The notes below the pieces were generated by a model, which worked only from the letters and a program-made list of their open reading frames with translations, did not search any database and was not told the DNA's origin. 64,000 nucleotides of DNA from Nonomuraea africana (GTDB lineage: Bacteria > Actinomycetota > Actinomycetes > Streptosporangiales > Streptosporangiaceae). The stretch is taken from NCBI RefSeq assembly GCF_014873535.1, contig NZ_JADBEF010000001.1:6944001-7008000 (forward strand), read 5' to 3'. Position numbers and translations under genes: made by a program. Below are positions 49,920-57,531 of the stretch, piece after piece (position 1 is the stretch's first letter; every line of letters starts with the position of its first letter).

Positions 49920-51329
49920 ATGGACGTTGACCAGCACATGAACCGGGTCCCCGACTACGCCGCGTTCCCAACCGTGGACCAGATGCACGCCGAGCTCGAC
50001 GAGCTCGCCGCCGCCCACCCCCACCTGGTACGGCTGCGCCGCATCGGCACCTCGCGCCTGGGCGAACCGCTGCGCGTGGCCACGATCGGCGCCGGCCCCC
50101 ACGACGCGGTGATCATCGGCGGCCCCCACCCCAACGAGCCGATCGGCGCGCTCACCGTGAGCAGCCTGCTGCGGCAGCTCATCGACGACGCCTGGCTCCG
50201 CGAGGAGTTCGGCTACCGCTGGCACCTCATCCCCTGCGTCGACCCCGATGGAGCCCGCCTCAACGAGGGCTGGTACGTCCGGCCGGGTGACCGCCGCGCC
50301 TACGCCGAGCACTTCTACCGCCCGTGCGAGGCCGACCAGGTCGAGTGGACCTTCCCGCTGACCGGCGAGGGTTACACCTTCGACCGCACGCTTCCGGAGA
50401 CCCAGGCGCTGATGGGGCTGATGGACGAGGTCAGGCCCTCCTTCGTCTATTCGCTGCACAACGGCGAGCTCCAGGGCGCCTTCTACTACCTCAGCAGGAA
50501 CGAGCCCGGCCTCGCCGCCGCCCTGACCGCCATCGCGGCCGGCCAGGGCCTGCCGCTGCACATGGGCCCGCCGGAGGTCCCGAGCGCGACCCAGATCGCC
50601 CCGGCAGCGTACGTGACACCGCGCGGCGCCGAGCTGGGAGAGATCTACGGCATCGGCGGCGGCAGCGTCGACTACGCCGACCGCTTCGACGCCCTGCACC
50701 TGGTGACCGAGCTCCCCTACTGGGCCGACCCCCGCGTCTCCGACGAGACCCCCACCGGCCAGACGTACGGTGAGGTGATCACGACCTACCTCACCGGCCA
50801 GCGCGCTCTGATCGCCGAGCTGAGGCGGTCCCTGGCGAAGGTCGACTCCGAGCTGACCGTACGGTCACCCTTCCGCCGCGCCCTGGAGGACTTCCTCGGC
50901 ACCCACGACGACTACATCTCCGAATGGGAGGACTTCCCCGGCGCCGACCGGCCCGCCACGGTAGCCGAGGTCATCGGCAAGGAGCAGCTCAAGCACAGCG
51001 TGCGGCTGAGGTACGGGGGAATGTGCCTGCGCCTGCTGGACGCCGAGCTCGCCGCGGGCAACCCGACCCCGGCCATCCGGGCCGAACGCGCCCGGGTGAA
51101 GGAGCTCTTCGACGCCTGGTTCACCGAAGCCGAGAGCGGATTCACCGCCACGCCGATCCCGATCCGCACCCTGGTCGCCGTCCAGCTCGGCGCCGCCCTG
51201 CTGGCAGCGGAGGCGGCGAAGGTGTCGGCGCCTTCACGCAGCGCGATCCCATCCCCGCCCGGCGACTCAGCGCGATCCAGTGACCGGGTGCTCTCAACCG
51301 GCCCCGCGTTCCATGAGATCGCTCCTTAG
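49920..51329 (+). CDS. M14-family zinc carboxypeptidase
   Basis: A 469-residue peptidase. The zinc site HxxE is in GGPHPNEPIGA near residue 72, the second His is in SLHNGELQG near residue 180, and the late ELPYW near 265 contains the catalytic Glu candidate of M14 enzymes. An NEGWYVRPGD region lies between. There is no signal peptide, so it is probably cytoplasmic and acts on imported peptides. ATG 49920 begins 8 bp after the operator with no ribosome site, so the transcript may be leaderless; ATG 49938 is possible. The Ser/Pro-rich last 40 residues may be a read-through tail beside the element remnant. Confidence 0.85.
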   Translation: MDVDQHMNRVPDYAAFPTVDQMHAELDELAAAHPHLVRLRRIGTSRLGEPLRVATIGAGPHDAVIIGGPHPNEPIGALTVSSLLRQLIDDAWLREEFGYRWHLIPCVDPDGARLNEGWYVRPGDRRAYAEHFYRPCEADQVEWTFPLTGEGYTFDRTLPETQALMGLMDEVRPSFVYSLHNGELQGAFYYLSRNEPGLAAALTAIAAGQGLPLHMGPPEVPSATQIAPAAYVTPRGAELGEIYGIGGGSVDYADRFDALHLVTELPYWADPRVSDETPTGQTYGEVITTYLTGQRALIAELRRSLAKVDSELTVRSPFRRALEDFLGTHDDYISEWEDFPGADRPATVAEVIGKEQLKHSVRLRYGGMCLRLLDAELAAGNPTPAIRAERARVKELFDAWFTEAESGFTATPIPIRTLVAVQLGAALLAAEAAKVSAPSRSAIPSPPGDSARSSDRVLSTGPAFHEIAP

Positions 51330-51519
51330 AAGTCCCGCATCCGACGCAGCGCGAGAGCAGCAGGGGTGCCAGGCTGAGCAGCTGCGCGCCCCTCGCCCCG
51401 ACGGCAACGCCGCCGGCGGGCATCGCCCTCGACTTCTTCGACCGCGCCGCCGCCACCAGCCGGTTCGGCGAAGCCAACCCGTTCGAGCCCTACCAGGAGG
51501 CGGTCCTCGCGACCGCCCG

Positions 51520-51863
51520 CTCAAGGAGCACCGCAAACGACAATTCGCCGAGCGCGCTGACCGCTGGCCGGACTGGGAGGATCACGGCCTCGTCTTCCCT
51601 TCTCGCCGTGGCACGCCGATGGAGCCGGACAACCTACGGCGTAGCTGGGGCGAGATCCGCAAGGCGGCCGGACTCGGCGCGGTTCCCTGCATGATCTCAC
51701 GCACACCTGTGTGAGGCTCTTGCTCGATTTCGGCGTGCCACCACACATCGTGCGGGAGATCGTCGGCCACTCCGACATCGAGGTCACCATGACGATCTAC
51801 GCTCACGCCTCCCTCGACGAGAAGCGCAAGGCCCTCGGTAAGCTGGGCGACGCACTGAGCTGA
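51520..51863 (+). pseudogene. Tyrosine recombinase (integrase) C-terminal remnant, frameshifted
   Basis: The first frame gives LKEHRKRQFAERADRWPDW..DHGLVFPSRRGTPMEPDNLRRSWG. After a 1-nt loss near 51685 the second gives LHDLTHTCVRLLLDFGVPPHIVREIVGHSDIEVTMTIYAHASLDEKRKALG up to TGA at 51861. It is very similar to 56261-56607. The box II Arg (LRHT) has become Thr (LTHT), so even without the frameshift it would lack a catalytic residue. The sequence before it (51340-51515; FDRAAATSRFGEANPFEPYQE) is unrelated and unrecognised. Confidence 0.85.
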
Positions 51864-52158
51864 TCTGACCTACGCCCTGCCGTGAAGCGCTCCGGGATCT
51901 TCTGGGGCGCTTCTCCTGCTCCCTAGTAGTCGGTGCCTCGTCGGCTCCGGCTCCTCGCCCCGTAGCAGAAACAACCTGACGCGTTGTCGCGCTTTCCGCT
52001 CTGCGATGTTCGTGTCCACGCCGATGCCTACGTAGGACCCGCCAACGTCGTGCCTGTAGCGGCGGCCGTCCTGCTCCTGGATGCGCAACGGCATCGTGTT
52101 ATAGGTCCGGCTCACATTTGAAATTCTGGCAGCCGCTCAGGTACAACCGCCACGCCCA
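51864..52158. other. Intergenic tail of the first element remnant
   Basis: No convincing gene. A hairpin at 51884-51913 (GAAGCGCTCC/GGGGCGCTTC) could end transcription of the integrase remnant. A minus-strand 81-codon frame (51870-52115; SRTYNTMPLRIQEQDGRRYRHDVGG) starts at GTG with no ribosome site and runs through the hairpin; its first 50 residues could be a gene scrap. Confidence 0.4.
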
Positions 52159-52180
52159 TTGTCGTCAGCGCTGTCGTCAG
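52159..52180. repeat. Paired 9-mer repeat, copy 1
   Basis: TTGTCGTCAGCGCTGTCGTCAG: two TTGnCGTCA-type units 12 nt apart. It sits just before the terminator and att copy at 52191-52283, where recombinase arm sites would lie. Confidence 0.55.
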
Positions 52181-52190
52181 TGGATACAAA

Positions 52191-52224
52191 AAGCCCCGGA
52201 GCGGTTATCGCTTCGGGGCTTCTT
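52191..52224 (+). terminator. Terminator next to the att copy
   Basis: A 13-bp stem (AAGCCCCGGAGCG / CGCTTCGGGGCTT, one G-T pair) with a GTTAT-type loop and TCTT. A close copy is at 57085, just downstream of the tRNA-Phe gene, so this block was duplicated with the att site. Confidence 0.75.
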
Positions 52225-52236
52225 CGCTGGTGGAAG

Positions 52237-52283
52237 ATGGTGGTCAGGGGCAGGGTCGAACTGCCGACCTTCCGCTTTTCAGG
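52237..52283. repeat. att copy: 47-bp duplicate of the tRNA-Phe 3' half
   Basis: Identical over 47 bp to 57128-57174, covering the CCA end, T arm, variable loop and anticodon loop of tRNA-Phe (minus strand). It diverges inside the anticodon stem. Together with nearby integrase remnants it marks the outer end of an element that integrated into tRNA-Phe. Confidence 0.88.
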
Positions 52284-52367
52284 TGTAGCAATCAGGCTGT
52301 TCGCGGGCTCTGACCGGGAGGTAGGCGGTCGCTCGCAGTGCCCTCCGTGTAGGACCGGCGGCCGACG

Positions 52368-52388
52368 TTGCCGTCAGCGTTGCCGTCA
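52368..52388. repeat. Paired 9-mer repeat, copy 2
   Basis: TTGCCGTCAGCGTTGCCGTCA: two identical TTGCCGTCA units with a GCG spacer. Confidence 0.6.
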
Positions 52389-52579
52389 CGAGTCCCGGGA
52401 AGACGGCAATGGAAGTGCCTACGCCAGGCCCATGACGACGCCCCACCAGAACGCGTCCTCCGATGCGATCGTGCCCGGGTCGTGGAGCCGGCAGGCGGAC
52501 CAACTGTCCTGATACAGAGCGCTCCCTTCGAGGTCAGTGAGGGTGCATGTTGGGCACTGCGCGCTGGTGGTGGTCCATG

Positions 52580-52600
52580 TTGTTGTCAGCACTGTCGTCA
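52580..52600. repeat. Paired 9-mer repeat, copy 3
   Basis: TTGTTGTCAGCACTGTCGTCA: a diverged copy of the TTGCCGTCA pair with the same 12-nt period. Confidence 0.5.
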
Positions 52601-52873
52601 GCCCAGTTGCCCGGCGGCAAGGGCCGATTAGGTAGCCGATCGCCTAACCTCGAGGCCGAGGACCGAAGTCAGTGATCGTCCCGGCTTTGCCGAACGCTTC
52701 CGAACGCCGGTTTCGCGAACGACTTGGCTGCTCTGTGATGTAGGGAAGCAGATCGGGTTTCTGAGCGGTACTGACCATTGCATTTCCGAACTGCGGGCCT
52801 TGATGGGAGGACCCTCCTTTTATGCAGCGCCTTAAGAGCATCGGCTGTCTTCTCGTGGGAGAACATGCCGACT

Positions 52874-52909
52874 GGTGAGCGGGGCGGCTGCGCAGCCGCC
52901 CCGCTCACC
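52874..52909. terminator. 36-bp perfect palindrome after the propeller/Ig gene
   Basis: Two 18-bp arms meet without a spacer (GGTGAGCGGGGCGGCTGC and its complement). It is 21 bp beyond the stop of the minus-strand gene at 52931. There is no T run, so it would be a tract-less terminator of the kind proposed for actinomycetes, or a protein-binding cruciform. Confidence 0.6.
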
Positions 52910-52930
52910 CTCGAACCGTCGTGGTGTCAG

Positions 52931-54937
52931 CTACCCGACTCCACCTCGAATCGTGATCTGGCGGCTCGCCTCGGCCGGGAGGGACGCCCAGTCCCCGGTC
53001 CACCTGACCGTGTAGGTGTGTTCGCCACCCTCAGACGGGGTGTCAGCGAAGGTAAATGACCCGTCGCTGGCGAAAGCCACCGACGGCAGTGTGGTGGTGT
53101 CGGTTCCATTGCGGTTGGTAACGGTCCGGAGCACCTTGATCAGGAGACCCGATGCAGGAAGCTGACCACCGGCATCCAGCGTTCCGCTGAATTGAAGTTC
53201 CTTGCCTGCGATCCCTGTCGTCGGTCCAGACAGCGTCAGCGACAAATCCCGTTTGGCCACCAGAACCGTCCTCGAGGCCGTACTCCCCCAGAACATCGCG
53301 TTGCCCTCCCAATGCACGTCATACCTGACGTCTCCGCTGACCGGTGGTATGTCGGTGATGGTGAACGTACCGTCCGTCTTGGTTGTCACAGTGGGGAGAG
53401 TCTGGCTGGTGCCATTGGGCAGGTAGCGGATCGCCACCAAGGGCTGGGCGCCTGGAGCCGAGCCATCCGTCAGAGCGAGCCGACCGGTCATGGTGAGCGA
53501 TTCGAGCGCTGGCACCTCAAAGGGAGCCGTCAGGGTAAGCGAGGACTCACGCTTGACCACCCTGACCGTCGCCGAGGCCATACTCCAGCGGAACTCCGAA
53601 TTACCATCCCAGATCACGTCATACCTGATCGTGCCTTGGACCGGTGGGGTGTCAGTGACGGTGAACGTACCGTCCGCCTCGGTTGTCACACCGGCGAGCG
53701 TTGCGATGGTGCCATCGGGCAATCGACGGGTCACCACGATGGGTTGCGCACCCGCGTCGGAGCCGCCCAGCGCCAGCCTGCCGGTCAGGGTGAGCGGTTC
53801 AAGCACTTGCGCTGTAGAGGGAGCCGTCAAAGCGAGCGTGGACGCCGGAAGGGTCGTTCCTTCCATCCGCCACAGATGGAGCCGATCGGTGTATCGCTGC
53901 CTGATCACACCGAAAATGTCGTTCCCGGAGAAGACAAGGCTTCCCGCGACCAACTCACCGATCGAGTTGTCGTTCGTGTACGTCCTCGCCGTCGTCGCCA
54001 CGTCGTACAGAGCGATGCGCTTGGCTTCAGACGTGGGATGGGACCAGCCGCCCACGACACGTGCGCCATCTGGACTCACCGCGACGGCGGTCGCACCTGC
54101 CTGCCACGTCGGTTCTCCGCCATACGTGCGAACCCGCGTCAGACTCGTGGTGTCCCAGCCCTCGAACCGGTGGGGAGAACCGAACGCCGAAACAACCATC
54201 GAGCCGTCCGGCGTGATGGAGAGGTCCTGCAAGTTATTGAGGCCGTACGTGGAACCGTCGATGACGCCACGCAAGGTGGCGGTGGTGCTGGACACGTCGT
54301 AGACCAGCAGGTCTGCTGGGCTGACCCCCGTCTCGCCGACAACCAGCGCATTTCCTGCGGCAACGACCAAGGGAGCCTTGTACAGAGTGATCGGGATCCG
54401 GGATGGCTCTGGAACCGTCGCCGACACGTCGAGACTGACGACGCCAGCCTTCCAGTCGTCGCTGCAACCATGGCCGACCCACAGCCGACTGCCGGCCAGC
54501 GTCAGGCTCTGCGGACACGGGTACGCGGTCAGGTCGATCCGCCGGGAGATCTCGAGAGACTGGGTATCGATTTCGGCGACCTGGTGAGAACCGCTGAGCG
54601 CCACGTACAGCAAGGTGCCATCAGCCGTCACCGCGAGGCCTGATGGCCGGGGCAACCCAGTTATCGCGTCCTTGAGCGCGCCCTGAGCATCAGTGACGAC
54701 GATCCGATCGTTCGCTGACACGAAGACCTTGCCGCCGCCCACCGCAATGTCCGCGCCACCCCAGGTAACGCCGAGATCGGTCATGGTGTCGACGGCCAAG
54801 GCGGCGGGGGCTTGGGCCACAACGAGGCCGACAGCCACGATCAACGTGCTGCCGAGGGCGAGCAGGCGGCGGGTTAATCGGGAGACTGATGGTCTGATCA
54901 GTGGCGTACCGACGTCTGGACATCGTGGTGACAGCAT
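52931..54937 (-). CDS. Secreted beta-propeller protein with three Ig-like repeats
   Basis: A 668-residue exported protein. ATG 54937 follows GAGGAGGG; a signal peptide with Arg-rich start and LALGSTLIVAVGLVVAQAPAALA ends near residue 48. Residues ~50-365 form a propeller of YncE/SMP-30-like blades (GLAVTADGTLLYVALSGSHQVAEIDTQSLEI; LSITPDGSMVVSAFGS). Three ~95-residue Ig-like repeats follow (LALTAPSTAQVLEPLTLTGRLAL; LTLTAPFEVPALESLTMTGRLAL; LTLSGPTTGIAGKELQFSGTLDA), each ending DGTFTVTDTPP.../YDVxWEGN. It has no wall anchor. It lies alone inside the tRNA-Phe element, so it is cargo. Function unknown; surface adhesion is possible. Confidence 0.82.
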   Translation of the reverse strand: MLSPRCPDVGTPLIRPSVSRLTRRLLALGSTLIVAVGLVVAQAPAALAVDTMTDLGVTWGGADIAVGGGKVFVSANDRIVVTDAQGALKDAITGLPRPSGLAVTADGTLLYVALSGSHQVAEIDTQSLEISRRIDLTAYPCPQSLTLAGSRLWVGHGCSDDWKAGVVSLDVSATVPEPSRIPITLYKAPLVVAAGNALVVGETGVSPADLLVYDVSSTTATLRGVIDGSTYGLNNLQDLSITPDGSMVVSAFGSPHRFEGWDTTSLTRVRTYGGEPTWQAGATAVAVSPDGARVVGGWSHPTSEAKRIALYDVATTARTYTNDNSIGELVAGSLVFSGNDIFGVIRQRYTDRLHLWRMEGTTLPASTLALTAPSTAQVLEPLTLTGRLALGGSDAGAQPIVVTRRLPDGTIATLAGVTTEADGTFTVTDTPPVQGTIRYDVIWDGNSEFRWSMASATVRVVKRESSLTLTAPFEVPALESLTMTGRLALTDGSAPGAQPLVAIRYLPNGTSQTLPTVTTKTDGTFTITDIPPVSGDVRYDVHWEGNAMFWGSTASRTVLVAKRDLSLTLSGPTTGIAGKELQFSGTLDAGGQLPASGLLIKVLRTVTNRNGTDTTTLPSVAFASDGSFTFADTPSEGGEHTYTVRWTGDWASLPAEASRQITIRGGVG

Positions 54938-55633
54938 GGGCCCTCCTCTAATCGTTCACTAGTACGAAAGCCACAAGATCAACGCATGCAGCGAGATCCC
55001 GCGTCAAGCTGACGGAGAGTAACCCCAGAGTGAATCGACATCTTGGCGACATAGGACAGGAGGGCGGAATGACCTCACCTTTTGGACGCACGAGCTAACT
55101 AGGAGGCGACGTTACGAAACGTAGTAATGCCTGGCAGAGTGCGAATATCCATAATCCTCGTTCTGCGAACTTCCCAGGAAACTCACAGAGTTCTCGGCGA
55201 ACTTGCGAGTCCCCATCCGACACATGAGACTCCCTGGCTCGGCTACCTAACGATTAAGGTGTTGTCGCTATTAGTGGGTGGCTGACGTTGCGGTCAGCGT
55301 TGCTGTCACGGACCCCACCTTGCCCGATGGCAAGGCCCGACGAAGGAGGGGTGCGGCAGCCGATCGCCCCAACCCCGTGCAGCGAGCACCGAAGTCAGCG
55401 ATCGTCACGGCCTGATGACCACGTGATGCGTAGTTCAGCGACAGGATCACCATAGGTGACGAAGATCCACTACTTCGCGCAAACCCTGTAAATACGCCTT
55501 GGAACGTGTGAAACTGGCAGGCCGGGTCAAGCGATACACAAGTGACCGGTCGGGCGCAACAACTTCACATCGAACGGGTGCACATGGCCGCGACTAACCC
55601 CCTAAGCCGCTGCTGGACAAGGCCGTCGAAGCG
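54938..55633. other. AT-richer intergenic region
   Basis: About 700 bp, lower in G/C than its surroundings. It contains one paired 9-mer repeat (55288) and the diverged copy of the 52605 block. An ATG at 55069 with GGAGGGCGGA upstream opens a 9-codon frame (TSPFGRTS, then stop), possibly the beginning of a truncated gene. No other gene is visible. Confidence 0.5.
55288..55308. repeat. Paired 9-mer repeat, copy 4
   Basis: TTGCGGTCAGCGTTGCTGTCA, same layout as copy 2; the following sequence also parallels copy 2/3 surroundings. Confidence 0.55.
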
Positions 55634-56030
55634 GTGGCACGCTTCGGCAAATCCGCCACCATCAAGTTGAACGGCGGTGGACAGCCCAAGAATCAGCTCC
55701 GCGCGCCGTTAGAGCGGTTGTTCGAGGACATGGCCATAGCCCTCGGTGTTGACGTGGCGATGATCGGTGAGATGTCGCTCGCCACGCTCGGTGTGCGCCC
55801 GGATTATGCCGTTGACGTGGCCGGTGCTCGGGTGGGCTACGTCGAGCTCAAGGCGCCGGGTCGTGGCGTGCCGACGACCTGGACCCCGAACAAGCACGAG
55901 AAGACGCAATGGGACAAGCTACGGCTCCTTCCGAACGTCCTCTACACCGACGGCGCTCTGTGGGCGCTGTATCGCGATGGGGAGTTGGTCGGGCAGGTCG
56001 CCCGGTTGAACGGCGACGTCCGTACGGCGG
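55634..56030 (+). pseudogene. N-terminal fragment of a restriction-modification methylase/nuclease
   Basis: About 130 codons from GTG 55634 resemble the N-terminal nuclease-like domain of Eco57I-type or type I methylase-nucleases: APLERLFEDMAIALGVDVAMIGE, then RPDYAVDVAGARVGYVELKAPG, with the PD...ExK active-site pattern, then ALWALYRDGELVGQVARL. The frame then runs out of register into integrase DNA near 56030. The rest of the methylase is absent, so a deletion fused it to the integrase gene. Confidence 0.65.
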
Positions 56031-56031
56031 G

Positions 56032-56607
56032 CAGCAGGCGTCCCAGGGAGATCGGTTCCACGCGCTCTACGTCCTGGCGCTCTGCCTCGGCCTCCGGCGC
56101 GGGGAACTTCTCGGGCTCCGCTGGGAAGATGTCGACCTCGACGCGGGGACTCTCGAAGTCGTCCAGATACTCCAGCGCGTCAGTGGCGAGCTGCGGTTCG
56201 TCCGCCCCAAGACGGACAACTCAGAGCGCACAACCCCGCTGCCTCAGCTCTGCCTCGACGCCCTGAAAGAGCACCGCAAGCGTCAGTTCGCCGAGCGCTC
56301 GGAAACCTGGCCCGACTGGGAGGACCACGGCCTCGTCTTCCCCTCGCGGCGCGGCACCCCGATGGAGCCTGACAACCTCCGTCGAAGTTGGGGAACGGTC
56401 CGCAAGGCGGCGGGCCTTGGCGAGATGCGCCTTCATGATCTACGGCACACCTGCGTGAGCCTCCTCCTCGACTTGGGAGTGCCGCCGCACATCGTCCGGG
56501 AGATCGTCGGGCACTCCGACATCGAGGTCACCATGACGATCTACGCTCACGCCTCGCTCGACGAGAAGCGCAAGGCTCTCGGCAAGCTGGGCGACGCCCT
56601 GGCCTAA
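56032..56607 (+). pseudogene. Tyrosine recombinase (integrase) catalytic-domain fragment
   Basis: The frame reads ASQGDRFHALYVLALCLGLRRGELLGLRWEDVDL (box I Arg), HDLRHTCVSLLLDLGVPPHIVREIVGHSDIEVTMTIYAHASLDEK (box II His/Arg and the Tyr nucleophile) up to TAA at 56605. All catalytic residues are present, but the N-terminal arm- and core-binding domains are missing, replaced by the methylase fragment in another frame. It is the integrase of the inner tRNA-Phe element. A hairpin terminator follows. Confidence 0.85.
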
Positions 56608-56616
56608 CACGCTATT

Positions 56617-56647
56617 GGACGCCCGCGACGCTATGTCTCGGGCGTCC
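56617..56647. terminator. Bidirectional hairpin after the integrase fragment
   Basis: A 9-bp stem GGACGCCCG / CGGGCGTCC with a 13-nt loop. It lies between the convergent integrase fragment and the minus-strand gene, whose stop is inside the loop. Confidence 0.65.
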
Positions 56648-57029
56648 CTTGCCGCTGCCGCACGTTCTCGGGGAGGAGATACCGGTAGTCGAAGCCGAAA
56701 TGGTCCAGAGTCTCCCGGACCCACTGTGCTTCATGATCATCAGGCGCGAGCTCGCGGAGATGGAACCTCAAGCTCTCGGTCGCGCGACGCTCGCGTTCAG
56801 ATCTGCTTCCATGACGGAGATCGGCAGGAAGGTTGTGGCAAGCGTTCGCGATCACGCGTATCTCATCGAGCCACCGGAGAGCCTCCTCTTCATTACCTGC
56901 CGCGAGCTCGCGCCGAACGAGGTGTGAACGTGATCTGATCCCGGTGAAGCCGAAGGCCATCAGCACCCGTACCGCCTCCTGTGCGGACAGCTCACGTGCT
57001 GAGGTCACCTTCTTGGCCCTGAGCCACAT
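56631..57029 (-). CDS. Hypothetical protein of the tRNA-Phe element
   Basis: A 132-residue charged, mostly helical protein (VTSARELSAQEAVRVLMAFGFTGIRSRSHLVRRELAAGNEEEALRWLDEIRVIANACHNLPADL; later RFHLRELAPDDHEAQWVRETLDHFGFDYRYLLPE). It has no signal peptide, membrane segment or recognised motif. ATG 57029 is the best start, though without a clear ribosome site. It is between the integrase fragment and the attachment site, a position often held by small element genes; it is not recognisable as an excisionase. Confidence 0.55.
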   Translation of the reverse strand: MWLRAKKVTSARELSAQEAVRVLMAFGFTGIRSRSHLVRRELAAGNEEEALRWLDEIRVIANACHNLPADLRHGSRSERERRATESLRFHLRELAPDDHEAQWVRETLDHFGFDYRYLLPENVRQRQGTPET

Positions 57030-57049
57030 AAGAAGGATCGTGGCAGACG

Positions 57050-57070
57050 TTGCCGTCAGGGTTGCCGTCA
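57050..57070. repeat. Paired 9-mer repeat, copy 5
   Basis: TTGCCGTCAGGGTTGCCGTCA, located like copy 1 just before a terminator and the att sequence, here the intact tRNA-Phe. Confidence 0.6.
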
Positions 57071-57084
57071 GCACATACAAAAAC

Positions 57085-57116
57085 GCCCCGGAGCGTTATC
57101 GCTTCGGGGCTTCTTT
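57085..57116 (+). terminator. Terminator beside tRNA-Phe
   Basis: Stem GCCCCGGAGCG / CGCTTCGGGGC with a TTAT loop and TTCTTT. On the minus strand it would also stop the tRNA cluster transcript. It is a near copy of the hairpin at 52191. Confidence 0.75.
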
Positions 57117-57127
57117 GCAGCTCATGA

Positions 57128-57174
57128 ATGGTGGTCAGGGGCAGGGTCGAACTGCCGACCTTCCGCTTTTCAGG
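57128..57174. repeat. att site within tRNA-Phe
   Basis: The 47 bp shared with 52237-52283. Integration here kept the tRNA intact because the element supplied the 3' half. Confidence 0.85.
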
Positions 57175-57205
57175 CGGACGCTCGTACCAACTGAGCTACC
57201 TGACC
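57129..57205 (-). tRNA. tRNA-Phe (GAA)
   Basis: A full cloverleaf: acceptor GGTCAGG/CCTGACC, anticodon loop CTGAAAA giving GAA, T loop TTCGACC, and an encoded CCA end. It is the last of three minus-strand tRNA genes and the attachment site for the elements on its 3' side. Confidence 0.95.
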
Positions 57206-57210
57206 CAGAG

Positions 57211-57285
57211 CGGTCCTGACGGGACTTGAACCCGCGACCTCCACCTTGACAGGGTGGCGAGCACTCCAAACTGCTCTACAGGACC
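57211..57285 (-). tRNA. tRNA-Asp (GTC)
   Basis: Acceptor GGTCCTG/CAGGACC, anticodon loop CTGTCAA giving GTC, T arm GCGGGTTCAAGTCCCG-type. It lies 5 bp upstream of tRNA-Phe in the same transcript. Confidence 0.95.
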
Positions 57286-57376
57286 TTGCTTTCGTTCCGG
57301 CCTTTCGGCCGGAGCGCCTCGCTTAGCTTACCAGTGTTTCGGAGGCCTTCGACCGCCGATCTTCCGGTGTAGCTCG

Positions 57377-57449
57377 TGCCCCCAACGGGATTCGAACCCG
57401 TGCCGCCGCCTTGAAAGGGCGGTGTCCTAGGCCGCTAGACGATGGGGGC
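57377..57449 (-). tRNA. tRNA-Glu (TTC)
   Basis: Acceptor GCCCCCA/TGGGGGC, anticodon loop CTTTCAA giving TTC, T loop TTCGAAT. It is first in the Glu-Asp-Phe cluster order common in actinomycetes. Confidence 0.95.
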
Positions 57450-57531
57450 TCAGGACTTGCGTCCCGTTCCTGACGTCTTCCGTTGGAGACCCCTGAAGCA
57501 TAGGGGACGATTGCCCCCAGTGCCAAAGCGG

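Larger units (their letters stand above)
52284..52930. other. Element DNA with repeats but no convincing gene
   Basis: About 650 bp holding paired 9-mer repeats (52368-52388, 52580-52600) and a block at 52605-52690 that is a diverged copy of 55310-55410 (GGCAAGgGCCGA, CCGATCGC, ACCGAAGTCAG, GATCGTC). The only frames translate tRNA antisense or lack start signals. The palindrome at 52874 ends the region. Confidence 0.5.

Noticed and set aside
51870..52115. 81-codon minus-strand frame
   Set aside because: No ribosome site, runs through a terminator hairpin, and its second half looks like shadow sequence; kept only as a possible scrap.
52228..52300. Peptide VRGRVELPTFRFSG in a 117-codon plus-strand frame
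   Set aside because: It is the translation of the antisense of the tRNA-Phe 3' half in the att copy, a well-known false gene call.
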